Assembly (NCBI GenBank): GCA_017654935.2
Contig: CM065706.1
Coordinates: 6,265,668-6,329,667, forward strand
From: Phymorhynchus buccinoides
Taxonomy: Eukaryota; Mollusca; Gastropoda; Neogastropoda; Raphitomidae
Direction: 5' to 3'
DNA length: 64,000 nt
The notes below the pieces were generated by a model. It saw only the letters and a list, made by a program, of their open reading frames with translations, had not been told where the DNA came from and did no database searches. This document shows positions 56,601 to 63,963 of this stretch, in pieces. Each line of letters opens with the position of its first letter. The stretch's first letter is position 1. Made by a program: the position numbers and the translations under genes.

Positions 56601-58768
56601 CGAAAAGGTCTTTATACAGGCGACTGACTGCATGAGACTTTTTTTTAACGTCAAAACTTACAAAGTTTTGAAACAAAACTACTGGTACATCGTTGCTTTC
56701 GAAACTTGCAATCAACGTTTTCATCAAAAATCTAATTCTGGAATCCATACCAGGTGTTTTTTTTACCACTATAAACTCCCAAAACCTGGAAATCTTGGAA
56801 GTTTTGAATCCCATATGTGCCTTCCCAGGTCGAGAGGATGTAAAATACAAGTTTACGATCTTGGAAGTTTTGAAACAAAACTACCGGTACATCGTTGCTT
56901 TCGAAACTTGTAATCAACGTTTTCATCACAATTCTCATTCATTCCCAGACTTTTTTTTTTAACTCAATGACTCCCAACCATTCGAACCAGGAATCGATGC
57001 CAGTTCCCGAGAGACGGGAATTAACTCCGAACGTCACACCAAATATTTTCATTAAAAAGATCACCCAGAATAAAGTCTAACTCGCATTTCATTTCTGAAA
57101 GATGCATATTGAATAGCAATGATGATATTATTATTCCAAAGCTAACACACTGTCACACAACAAACCATGAATTGGAATAAAAAAAATACGTAATGGCACT
57201 CCGAGCATCGCGCCGAGTCAATACTGCGTCACGTCACGTGGAAAGAAGAAAAAAATTGGGGTCACTTAGAAAAATCCGTTCAAAAAGACTAGTGGGTGCT
57301 TTCCCTTGCTGTAAGAACCAAACACGGACCAGCGAGAGTCAGGAACAGGAAGAACTAACTTAGTATATTGCATTGTGGGTAGGGAGAAAGTGAAAGTGAA
57401 CGTACTAGACCTGGCGTTCAGCGGGCGCAATCGGCGCATACAGCCTGCATGAGTTGACAAAATTCGGTCGAATTTGGCGTCTGTGTCCTAGAGAGGGTTA
57501 ACCACTATAAACTCCCAAAACCCCGGAAATCAGGAGTACGCAAAAAAACACCACCAAAACAACCCATACACATACAGACAAAATTAAAGACATGTAACAT
57601 TAAAACAAAACAGATTGACTATAAAAAAAAAATCCAAAAAATCAGATGACTTACTTCTGCAATCTCCAACCTCTGACAATCCAAAGCTGCCACACACACC
57701 TGCTCATAGACATTCCACACTGCAACAGGGGAAAAGAAATCACTCATTATAATGCTTGGGATAATGCTACTCAGTAGGGATAGCAAATAGCAATGATTCT
57801 TAAGGGAAAAAAAAAAAAAAAAAAAAAATGTTGGTTTCCTGTTTCCCTACCTACCCTAGTTTTTGGCTGCCGACCCTAAACTTTTTTTTTTTGGATGAAT
57901 GGGAAAAAAATATAAATAAAACGAAAGTAAGCGAGCAAACAGAAAATTAAAACATTAAAAGTGCAAAAGTATACTGCTGTGTTTTATTAAAATATATATA
58001 AATATATTCACACACATGGACTGAACACAAGATTTTTTTTTTTGAATTTAAAAAAAGCCTACCTACCTTATTTTTCAAACTGATGAAACCCCAAAGAGAC
58101 ATAATTTTTTTTTGGCCTAAACAATCTATTTCTAGAGAAACAACTAAACAACTACCGTGTTTTTCGGACAATAACGCGATACTTTTTCCCCAGACTAAGA
58201 CCCCTGCTCCCTCGTGGGGATACCGGGGGGTCTATTGTATAAATAGTTCCCCCACCTCCTGGCAGTTCTGTGCTTGCAACTTCCTCTAATCTGTCTCTCT
58301 TTGACTCTGCCTTTTCCCTTTGCTTAGTTACTGTCATCTACTATCATTCTGCCTCTCTTGTCCATTCTCCTGCCTTTGTTCTAGACATCCTTACAAAGGT
58401 TTTCTCCAGCCGAAGTCGGACATGCTGGGCCTAACTATTTCTTTAGCTAGGCGCATAACGGCATAATAATTCGTAAATTACATCTACAGTGGAACCTCCC
58501 TTATAAGACTCCCTCCCATATAAGACCTACTTCTCTGAGACATTGTCCTTCTTTGTAAGCATTAAAATTACCTCCCTTATAAGACCCCTCCCTTATAAGA
58601 CCTCATTTTGCATGATTTTTGAAGGTCTTATAAAGGAGGTTCTACTGTACTCACACTCGTTGCCCAGTCTGTGGCAGGAATCCATGAGCACATCCTCCCA
58701 CAGCTTCACCACGAGATCTCCGTCTCTGACCTGCTCCTCACGCAGCCTGCGCAAAATGCTCCTCGCCT
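46284..58768 (-). CDS. EMC2: ER membrane protein complex subunit 2 (seven internal exons; ends missing)
   Basis: EMC2 is the cytosolic TPR scaffold of the ER membrane complex that inserts tail-anchored and multi-pass proteins. Exons in coding order: 58655-58768, 57655-57719, 54676-54761, 54010-54067, 52357-52442, 47902-48043 and 46284-46394. All are GT-AG, the phases join, and together they give about 220 residues of the roughly 297 expected. Landmarks are [12 protein letters not shown] ([14 protein letters not shown]), [49 protein letters not shown] and [15 protein letters not shown], matching vertebrate EMC2 along its TPR array. Missing are the first ~12 residues and the last ~70. A candidate first exon at 60676 is not convincingly joinable. 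The C-terminal part may lie in the gap at 43002 or have been lost. Introns carry exon-derived repeats (see findings). Confidence 0.93.
46454..46878. mobile_element. hAT-type MITE with telomere-like core, copy 4
   Basis: GGTAAAGGTAAAGATGTGCC and CACATCTTGACCTTTACC ends with a perfect 8-bp duplication GAAAAATG. CCCTAA/TTAGGG arrays lie inside. It is in the EMC2 intron 59 bases upstream of the exon at 46284-46394. A solo end of another copy follows to 46949. Confidence 0.87.
47083..47331. mobile_element. TTAA MITE, copy 6
   Basis: Perfect TTAA flanks surround CCCTTTCGCCGCCAGCC and GGCGGTGAAAGGG. It has the full family interior (GACATGCATAACATTAGGCC, GGCCCTGATTTGATGCC). Confidence 0.85.
47360..47450. 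mobile_element. Short fragment with TATAAGCCGCA repeats
   Basis: AGTCTATAAGCCGCATGG and AGCGGCTTATAGTCTGCA form an inverted pair, as in the ACCGTATTT...TATAAGCCGC element at 50865. Confidence 0.5.
47479..47855. mobile_element. hAT-type MITE with telomere-like core, copy 5
   Basis: GGCAAAGGTAAAGATGTGCC and CACATCTTGACCTTTACC ends. Flanks ACATATGG and AAATATGG match at seven of eight bases. The telomere-like part is reduced. It ends 46 bases from the donor of the seventh EMC2 exon. Confidence 0.82.
47902..48043 (-). CDS. EMC2: EMC2 exon (seventh)
   Basis: 142 bases, [20 protein letters not shown] through [11 protein letters not shown]; the most conserved stretch of the protein. Acceptor CTGTTTGTCAG, which is directly continuous with the 26-bp minisatellite. 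Donor GAT|GTGAGT. Confidence 0.95.
48054..50075. repeat. 26-bp minisatellite, ~78 copies, starting in an EMC2 acceptor
   Basis: The unit contains CCATAAAGGGTTAATTCTGA then CACACA, repeated over 2 kb with few variants (CATTGATAAAG and ACCACACC forms recur periodically, showing higher-order duplication). It begins ten bases from the EMC2 exon. On the minus strand each unit reads TTTATGGTGTGTGTCAG, close to the real acceptor TTTATGCTGTTTGTCAG. Confidence 0.95.
50203..50541 (+). repeat. SINE-like repeat, variant copy
   Basis: It has CCCCGTGGGGATACTGG then a G run, AGTTCTGTGCTTGTAACC, TCCTCCGAAATCGGAATGTG, GCAGCGGGGAGACCAGTG and GAAGAAG. The 3' half is the variant seen at 31162. Confidence 0.72.
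50541..50766 (-). repeat. tRNA-derived SINE with good A and B boxes
   Basis: The minus strand from 50766 reads AGTGGCACAGTGGTAGCGCG (A-box-like) and GAGTTCGAACCTGGGTAC (B-box-like) in tRNA-like spacing, then a body shared with 10283 and 24782. It is the best preserved head of the family in the window. The 3' module is lost where it meets the preceding SINE. Confidence 0.75.
50865..51374. mobile_element. TIR element ACCGTATTTCACGGACTATA
   Basis: The left end ACCGTATTTCACGGACTATA and the right end TAGTCCGTGAATTACGGT are inverted repeats with TA outside. Subterminal AAGCCGC/GCGGCTT is also inverted. About 510 bp, no transposase recognised. Confidence 0.7.
51379..51609. mobile_element. TTAA MITE, copy 7
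   Basis: TTAA flanks with CCCTTTCACCGCCAACGTCG and GGCGGTGAAAGGG. It is inserted five bases from the end of the 50865 element. Confidence 0.82.
51610..52356. other. EMC2 intron, no further exon seen
   Basis: Mixed intron sequence. A block at 51610-51700 (CCCTCTTGCATTTATTCCGG) recurs near 19830-19870 in opposite orientation, so it is probably a repeat end. Nothing coding. Confidence 0.4.
52357..52442 (-). CDS. EMC2: EMC2 exon (sixth)
   Basis: 86 bases, [20 protein letters not shown] then DKLNDYLK. Acceptor TTACACAG, donor AAAAA|GTGAGC. It corresponds to [20 protein letters not shown] of vertebrates. Confidence 0.92.
52450..53440. other. EMC2 intron, no exon seen
   Basis: AT-rich intron. The 80-residue plus-strand frame at 52584 lacks splice context and similarity. 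Confidence 0.45.
53441..53657. mobile_element. TIR element CAGGGCTCCC, copy 3
   Basis: The ends CAGGGCTCCCAATCGTCCCG and GGTCCCTGGGAGCCCTG are flanked by CCTTT on both sides, an exact 5-bp duplication. It is nearly the same as 33731-33951. Confidence 0.75.
54010..54067 (-). CDS. EMC2: EMC2 exon (fifth)
   Basis: 58 bases, [19 protein letters not shown], the second helix of a TPR. Acceptor TCTCACAG, donor ATG|GTAAGA. Confidence 0.88.
54178..54360. mobile_element. Half copy of the GTCGGTGAAATTC element
   Basis: CATCGGTGAAAGTCAGAAAC and the following ATATGTTGTTCAAGACATTG and TTGAAAAGAACGAAGATA match the left part of 16566-16968. The right part is missing; a TTAA MITE (54367) follows immediately. 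Confidence 0.6.
54367..54606. mobile_element. TTAA MITE, copy 8
   Basis: TTAA flanks with CCCTATCACCGCCAAAAT and GGCGGTGAAAGGG. One end has a single substitution. Confidence 0.82.
54676..54761 (-). CDS. EMC2: EMC2 exon (fourth)
   Basis: 86 bases, [20 protein letters not shown] then GMLLEAEG. Acceptor GAGTGCAG, donor GGATG|GTACTT (weak). A partial copy of its first two thirds is at 54855-54920. Confidence 0.9.
54855..54920 (-). pseudogene. Partial duplicate of the fourth EMC2 exon
   Basis: The minus strand carries TGCAG then ATGTGCATGAGGCCTTGG, matching the acceptor and start of the exon at 54761 but with one base deleted, so the frame is shifted. In the shifted frame [15 protein letters not shown] is still readable. 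The copy ends before the donor. It is about 146 bases upstream of the real exon. Confidence 0.85.
55060..55150. repeat. Four-copy 22-bp repeat
   Basis: Copies of TTACCAGCCAAACCAAAATT lie in tandem with minor changes. EMC2 intron. Confidence 0.85.
55670..55790. repeat. (CA)n/(CG) microsatellite
   Basis: CACACA with CGCGCG patches. Noncoding. Confidence 0.8.
55825..55977. mobile_element. Near-perfect 153-bp palindrome
   Basis: Two arms of about 70 bases are almost exact complements: TGTATTCACGTTGAGATAGC at the left and GCTATCTCAACGTGAATACA at the right, with GATGCTAACTTAGAAGCTCT mirrored nearer the centre. The loop is a few bases around ATAGGATTTA. It lies in an EMC2 intron. Probably a very young foldback MITE. 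Confidence 0.9.
55990..56560 (-). mobile_element. CR1/L2-type LINE 3' fragment, interrupted
   Basis: The minus strand encodes [14 protein letters not shown] (56560 side) and, further on, [20 protein letters not shown] then [20 protein letters not shown]. These are the conserved C-terminal motifs of non-LTR reverse transcriptases. The frame is broken and a TIR element is inserted (56188-56433). Confidence 0.75.
56188..56433. mobile_element. TIR element CAGGCATCAGAAT with 6-bp duplication, inside a LINE
   Basis: CAGGCATCAGAATAGTC and GACAATTCTGATGCCTG ends are flanked by AAAGAT on each side. Internal CCAATCCTCTGAAA repeats. It interrupts the LINE fragment, so it is younger. Confidence 0.75.
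56640..57080. repeat. Repeated segment around ACATCGTTGCTTTCGAAACT
   Basis: Two copies (about 56650-56735 and 56860-56940) carry AGTTTTGAAACAAAACTAC and ACATCGTTGCTTTCGAAACT. A related block is at 62110-62165. It is probably a decayed transposon. The open frames are not conserved between copies. Confidence 0.55.
57655..57719 (-). CDS. EMC2: EMC2 exon (third)
   Basis: 65 bases, [20 protein letters not shown] then E. Acceptor CTGTTGCAG, donor GAA|GTAAGT. It matches [20 protein letters not shown] of the vertebrate protein. Confidence 0.92.
58206..58470 (+). repeat. SINE-like repeat, 3'-truncated copy
   Basis: TCGTGGGGATACCGGGGGGT, AGTTCCCCCACCTCCTGGC, CTCTGCCTTTTCCC and a TTTAGCTAGGCGCATAACGG block, without the GAA tail. 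Confidence 0.7.
58486..58647. mobile_element. TA-flanked MITE inserted at an EMC2 splice donor
   Basis: CAGTGGAACCTCCCTTATAA and AGGAGGTTCTACTG ends flanked by TA. On the minus strand the TA duplication overlaps positions six to seven of the donor GTGAGTA of the second EMC2 exon. At 162 bp it is the smallest family member. Confidence 0.82.
58655..58768 (-). CDS. EMC2: EMC2 exon (second)
   Basis: 114 bases, [20 protein letters not shown] through HRLGNE, corresponding to the human RKWREEN...KLGDD region. Acceptor ACATTTTCAG; one base of the first codon must come from the missing first exon. Donor GAGT|GTGAGT, with a MITE beginning seven bases further on. Confidence 0.9.
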
Positions 58769-58979
58769 CTGAAAATGTCGTCATCAATAGTCACTATCAT
58801 CACGAAGTTCATCACTGCCTCCTCCTCCTCATCATCATCATTTTTGTCACTACCAGTATGACTACCGGCAGGTCAAAATTACATCTACATTATTCAGCCA
58901 AAAAAATAATACCAATGCCAAGAGGGCCAAAAACAGAATACAACACAACAAATATTTTGTTTCTATCTTAATTAGAAGC

Positions 58980-59440
58980 CGAGATATTGCATAAAACGTG
59001 ACGCTTAAAAAGACGCCATTTTGGACCCCAAATGCCAATCTGTGTAGAAGCCTGATTTATGGACCATGTCATACGTAATCTATCAGTCTGAAACAGCCCA
59101 TATCTTGCATAGTTGTCGTCAGCAACAATTTGTGGAAGCCTAATTTTTTTCAGCCATCTGCATTAACCATATTTTGTGTAATAGGTAGATAAAAATGGCT
59201 AAAAATGGCTAATCGCGCAAAAATCGCAGGCGTCCAAAACGCTTAAAATTTAATTTTAACATTGCGAGAGTAATTATTGTCCGATTTTCATAATTTAAAC
59301 TGTATTTATCATATTCTTCAAAGATCTTTCAAATGAGATGCAGGAATCTACAATTTATTCCCAATGGTTTAAAAAAAAATTGTTTACCACTGTTGAAAAA
59401 AAATTGTAATACTTGCAAACAATGAGTTGAATTGCATCAT
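58980..59440. other. No supported gene
   Basis: AT-rich sequence with GGCTAAAAATGGCTAA and poly-A patches. The missing first EMC2 exon could lie in 58770-60680, but I could not find a frame with ATG and a compatible donor. Confidence 0.4.
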
Positions 59441-59444
59441 TGAT

Positions 59445-59815
59445 TACTCTGTGTGTGTGTGTGTGTGTGTGTTATTTGTGTGGTGCGTGTGTGAGTGTGT
59501 GTTATTTATGTGGTGTGTGTGAGTGTCTGTGTGTGTGTGACTGTGTGTGTGTATCAGTACTATCACTATGTGTATATCTTTGTGTGCATGTATGTGTCTT
59601 GGTGTGTTGACTGTGTGTGTCACTGTATGTTTGTAGATCAGTGTGCTTGTATGTGTGTGTGTGTGTCACTCACTGTATGCTTGTGGAGCAGTGTGTGTGT
59701 GTGTGTGTGACTGTATGTTTGAAGGTCGTGACTCTGTGTGTGTGTATATATTAACACTGTCTCTGTATGACACTGCAAGAGAGAGAGAGGGAGAGAGAGA
59801 GGGAGGGGGGTGTCA
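59445..59815. repeat. (GT)n-rich microsatellite region
   Basis: Interrupted GT runs followed by a GA/GGGA run. The Cys/Val-rich frames are artefacts. Confidence 0.85.
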
Positions 59816-60576
59816 TGTGTGGCCTTCATTTAAGTGAAAATGGAGAACTCAACTGAAAATATTAAGACATCTAGGTTGGAAAAAACATGATGTGTTTTCA
59901 ATGAAGAAGAAGAGATAGTTGTTTACTTCTAGAAATAGAATGCAAGCTGCAAACGAAGTGCTAGGACCAGCGCTACAGCATCACGAGCGTGAGCAACTCA
60001 GGCTCAGCAAGCCTATCAAAGTTTCAACTTGAAGTTGAATTCGAATCAAACAAGCATGCAAAACTCCGAAGCTGAACGATTTTGAAAGCCCAGATCATGT
60101 TCATTATCTTGAAAAGTTTAGTTTTTGAACATTTAGGGGGCTAGTTGTGGTATATTTTATCTGGTAAATAACTTTGTTTGCGTGATCGAACAGTCGCGAC
60201 AAAGGGCAAAGCTTCGCCTGCTATGTAAACCACATCGAGGCTGAGCTCATTAATATTCATGAGTCTGACCGAGTTAAAAATGTTGAGATTCGGCATTGTT
60301 TTTCAACTATTTAGACCAACATTTTGATCATGAAAATAAATTGCAACATAGATGAACCATCTAATGAAAACAATTTGATGCAACTTAGTAAAATTACAGA
60401 CAAAAGTCAGAACAAACAACAAAATTCTAGGCCACCCCCTTCGATCCCACGATCGTTCCTGCCATTCAACAGCGTCAAGCAAACTCAGATAGACACGACG
60501 GTTTCGATCAACAACAATGTTTTTTTTAAAACAATCCGATCACTAAAATGACCTTAAATCAAATGAAAAATGTCTT

Positions 60577-60676
60577 ATATACAGCCTGAATCAAGTATAT
60601 GACGTTTCTTGCCGATTAAGTCTCTGTATTTCTTCACAAACTCCGTCGGGATACGTCCGCTGCCTGGTGCCGCCAT
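60577..60676 (-). other. Possible 5' exon of unidentified or EMC2 transcript
   Basis: On the minus strand ATG at 60674-60676 in the context AACCATGGCGGC opens MAAPGSGRIPTEFVKKYRDL then IGKKRHILDSGCI and a stop. No strong donor is visible; weak options are GGAC|GTATCC and CAGGCT|GTATAT. The first would join in frame to the EMC2 exon at 58768 but is unlike a normal donor. CCAAT-containing sequence lies upstream. It could be the EMC2 start, another gene's start, or chance. Confidence 0.35.
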
Positions 60677-60684
60677 GGTTAAGC

Positions 60685-60765
60685 ATGAAAGTTTGATTGA
60701 ACCAATGGGTGTTCGCGTTTCATTGGCAAGCAGGGTTTCCCGTATTAGCCAATGGTTTTAATCTT
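60685..60765 (-). promoter_or_regulatory. CCAAT-rich putative promoter
   Basis: The minus strand contains CCATTGGCTAATACGG, TTGCCAATGAAACGCG and CACCCATTGGTTCAATC, giving three CCAAT/ATTGG motifs within 65 bases directly upstream of the ATG at 60676. No TATA box is visible. Clustered CCAAT boxes fit a housekeeping promoter. Inference only. Confidence 0.4.
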
Positions 60766-61280
60766 TAGCCCAAAAGAAAGAGGAAACTTCGCTGATTCTA
60801 ACGAGGGTAGGCTTCGGGTGGTTTTGGTGTTTTTTTAGGGCCGAAATTTTCACTAGAACTTTACTTTCCGCGATTTCTGCGTATTAACTTAACATTTATG
60901 AACCTTTTTTTACACCATGTTAAAGCTGAAGGTCTCTAGATTCCATTTCTGGTCATATTATGCATGAACAATGCAACCCGAGACCCTGCGCAAAGCCAAA
61001 AGACGGCAACCCGAAAATCGCGATCTAAAAAAAGCTGTCCCGGCGGCCAAAAATAGCCGAACCTCAACCGCTTTTAACAAATTGTAAAAAATCACACACA
61101 CGTCACACATTAAAAACAAAGACATCATTGGAAAGATGAAACAATGATCTTTAATGTCATATAAACATTTTGCTAACAAACGCATCACCTAAGAGTAATT
61201 GCTTTGGGAAAACAAGGTATTTTGGGGGGGCTGGGCAGTCTGACTGCCACTTACAAGCTCAGCCTGCTGGCACCTACTTA

Positions 61281-61706
61281 AGGGCTTCACACACTAGCGT
61301 CAAGATCTCGAGATCGCTGCGATTTTTTGCTGCAAGGCGCAGTTTGATGCGCCACTTGCGTGTGAGAGATTCGCTGGCGCGGCAGGATTTTTGATGCGTA
61401 GCTGCGCGATTTTGTGTTGCTCGAGAATAGAACCGGCTCTAATTTTGATGCTCAAGATCGCAGAGATCGTGATACTAGCCAATCACAACGGACGGAAGGA
61501 CCGTAACTCTGATTGAAGAAAAAAAATGGCAGACTTGCTCGAACCCAAAATAAAGCGTCTGATGCTAGAGTAATCTTTCCTTGCATTCCAAATAAGGAAG
61601 TTCGTACGACAAGAGTCGCTACAATGTGTGCTGTGATGCAGGCGTCAATGCGTCAAGGCGTTGCTCTGAGAAACAATTGACGCCTGATGCTAGTGTGCGA
61701 AGGTCT
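61281..61706. mobile_element. Harbinger-like TIR element, copy 2
   Basis: AGGGCTTCACACACTAGCGT and GCTAGTGTGCGAAGGTCT ends flanked by TTA. It shares the interior of 9212-9665 (GCTGCGATTTTTTGCTGC, GATCGTGATACTAGCCAATC). Confidence 0.72.
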
Positions 61707-61952
61707 TTAACCCTTTCATCGCCACTGTCGCCTCTTGGCACCACAATGATTTAACGCCCATGTCACTAAAAGGCATCAAATGAGGGTCTGGTATCCAGTG
61801 ACCTTATGTTTTTCATTTGGGGAGGTAAGGACAGGCCCTATTGTATGCATGTCACAGAGGAATCGCCAGTATTCCAGACAAAATCTTTTCCCTACCCAGG
61901 TAAGCTTAATGGTAAATTTTGGCTGAGGAATGGCTAGCGTTGAAAGGGTTAA
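61707..61952. mobile_element. TTAA MITE, copy 9
   Basis: TTAA flanks with CCCTTTCATCGCCACTGTCG and GCGTTGAAAGGG. Its left TTAA is the same base run that forms the right TTA duplication of the Harbinger-like element. Confidence 0.8.
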
Positions 61953-62358
61953 GCTTTAATGGTTGGCCCTAGATTATAAGACCAACATTGCAAGGGACAC
62001 AAGTCCGAGAAGGCCCCCAAGGGCCTGCAAATGAAAGACTGAAAACACCTACGATCGATCGACTGCATGGGTGCAGGTCGACACTTTTTACGTCCAAACC
62101 AAACTATCCAAGTTTCGGAGCAAAACTTACGGTTGTTGACGAAACTTGCAATCAACGATTTCCCGATTTCATGTCAGATTTTTTTTCTACTCCCCCCCCC
62201 CCAAAATGCTACATTTTGCGGCACTCTACAAACCCAAAAACAAATTTTTCGCCCCCCCAAAAAAATCCTACAAAAAAAATCTGGAGTACACCCGAAAAAA
62301 GACACCCCTAAATATGCTTTTCTGATAAGCAACACACAATGCAGTTTACGACCAACTA

Positions 62359-63092
62359 ACCGTATTTTTCTGACTATAAGGCGCACCTTTGTATAAGGCC
62401 AAATTTGACCCAAATTTCAGATTCTGTTACAGACAAACCCCTATTTTACGACCCTCTGTTAAGCAACCACCTCTCATTTGAGACCGGATTTGTTGGCACG
62501 GATGCATTTTACTATGTAAACGACCTCTCTTAAACGACTTCCTCTAAAACGCGACTTACGACCGCCATTTTGTTGGTTTTTACGACCGTTGCTGTCGTCT
62601 GCATAGACTTCGAGCAAAGGGAAACAACCACAGTCAAGGGCCTGAAAGCGGAGTCGCTTCCCTTGTTGTAGAAAAGATGGCGGAAAGCGTAGGAAAAGCA
62701 CGAAAACCACTGACTTTGAAAAAGAAAACCACTGACTTTGGACGAGAGTGGAGGTGATTAACAGAAGTCGGCGAAGTGAAACTGTAATACATCGATTGCA
62801 CAATCCTATGGAGTTGGAAAGACCCAAATCCAGTTTTAATATGTCATTGTATGTGTGCATGAAGAAGAGAGTATGAACTGTGCTGAACTTTTTCTTTCTA
62901 CGGCTGCCAGTGAAAACCTCCGTCATACGACCCCTCCAATTTATGACCGATTTTTCCAGACATTTTGGAAGTCTTAAAATAGAGGTTTGTCTGTACTCTA
63001 TTTTCTTACTATTTCATCAGTCACATTATAAGGCGCAGGGGTCTGAGTCTTGGAAAAAAAAAGTATTGCCTTATAGTCCGGAAAATAGGGTA
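62359..63092. mobile_element. ACCGTATTTTTC element split by a pogo-like insertion
   Basis: The left end AACCGTATTTTTCTGACTAT with AAGGCGCACC is at 62359, and the right end GCCTTATAGTCCGGAAAATA at 63068-63092. The intervening 62430-62993 is a separate TA-flanked element. Removing it leaves a host element of about 170 bp. Confidence 0.7.
62430..62993 (+). mobile_element. Pogo/Tigger-like element with HTH remnant, copy 2
   Basis: CAGACAAACCCCTATTTTAC and AAATAGAGGTTTGTCTG ends, TA on both sides. It is nearly identical to 25187-25757. From 62678 the plus strand opens MAESVGKARKPLTLKKKTTD. After a slip it reads VEVINRSR, and after another it ends AQSYGVGKTQIQF. This matches the start of a CENP-B/pogo DNA-binding domain; the rest of the transposase is absent. 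Confidence 0.78.
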
Positions 63093-63175
63093 ATGCGTTG
63101 TTTCAAATGTGTACCAAACTTGTCATTGTTACCCAAAACCGAATGTCAAAATGTGAACATGTTTTTTCCACTCAC

Positions 63176-63250
63176 TCTTTTAGTTTTTTGTGGTCGTCCG
63201 TCATTTTCTCTCCTTCGTAGTACAGCCAGTGATGCTTCCACACGTAGCGC
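63176..63250 (-). CDS. Isolated exon of an unidentified gene
   Basis: A 75-base block on the minus strand has acceptor CTGTGACCCAG, donor AAAGA|GTGAGT and an open frame RYVWKHHWLYYEGEKMTDDH then KKLK. Aromatic and charged composition with good splice sites suggests a real exon of a gene whose other exons lie outside the window (upstream) or in unrecognised sequence. I cannot name the family. Confidence 0.45.
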
Positions 63251-63387
63251 CTGGGTCACAGATAATCATCGTCATCGACCTCCTCCTCATTATCATCATC
63301 ATTATCATCATCAACATCATCATCTTTTCTGGATCTCCCTCTGCCCACCCACCAATTCCTCTAATTCTGTGTGTGTGTGTTCGTTCT

Positions 63388-63891
63388 TTAACCCGTTGAC
63401 TGCGTAGGACGAATCCGCTCGTCCTACAGCGGGCGTTTCCGGCTTGACTGACAATGCTGACGACGAATCCGTTCGTCCTCGTCACATGCGTTTATATAGG
63501 CAAGGTTAAAGGGCCAGCATCGCGGTGTTGGAGAAAACAAATTGTACAGCTGAAAAGTAGAGTTGTTTCCCTTTCGTTTGATACCTATTATGGGATACCT
63601 TGCCGCAAATGCGCGCGCGTGCACGACCTATTTTCAACAAGCTTGAGCGAAGTAGACTTCACTGAGTTCACACGCTCTCTGGTTTGACAAAGTAGGATGG
63701 CGTCGAAAAAGTGGTATAATTCTAATGAAGTTTTGACAATTCTGCAAGATATCGACTCTGATGACGAGGATTTCGATCCAGATAACATTGAGCATGAATC
63801 GAGTGTTGATGATGAAGATTTTGATTGTGCTGATAGCCCAGCACTGGGGGATTGACTTCCAGCCTTGTCGGCTCAGCAGTCAAGGGGTTAA
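63388..63891 (+). mobile_element. piggyBac-type element with TTAA duplication
   Basis: TTAA at 63388 and 63888 flank inverted ends CCCGTTGACTGC and GCAGTCAAGGGG. The subterminal AGGACGAATCCGCTCGTCCT is a small palindrome, repeated as GACGAATCCGTTCGTC. It carries a short open frame (63697-63855). It is only about 500 bp, so it is an internally deleted, non-autonomous copy. Confidence 0.85.
63697..63855 (+). pseudogene. N-terminal remnant of a piggyBac-type transposase
   Basis: 52 residues, MASKKWYNSNEVLTILQDID then a run of Asp/Glu (SDDEDFDPDN, HESSVDDEDFDCAD) and a stop. piggyBac-family transposases commonly begin with an acidic, disordered segment like this. The DDD catalytic domain is absent, and the right inverted end follows 21 bases after the stop. 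It lies wholly within the TTAA-flanked element, which supports the assignment. Confidence 0.65.
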
Positions 63892-63929
63892 TTTAATGTC
63901 TATCCACCTTACAGCGAGCTTAGACAACA

Positions 63930-63963
63930 AAACAACAACCAAAAAAAAAAAAAAAAAAAAAAA
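63930..63963. repeat. Poly-A run
   Basis: About 24 A after AACAACCAAA; possibly a retroposed tail. No body is recognised. Confidence 0.7.
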
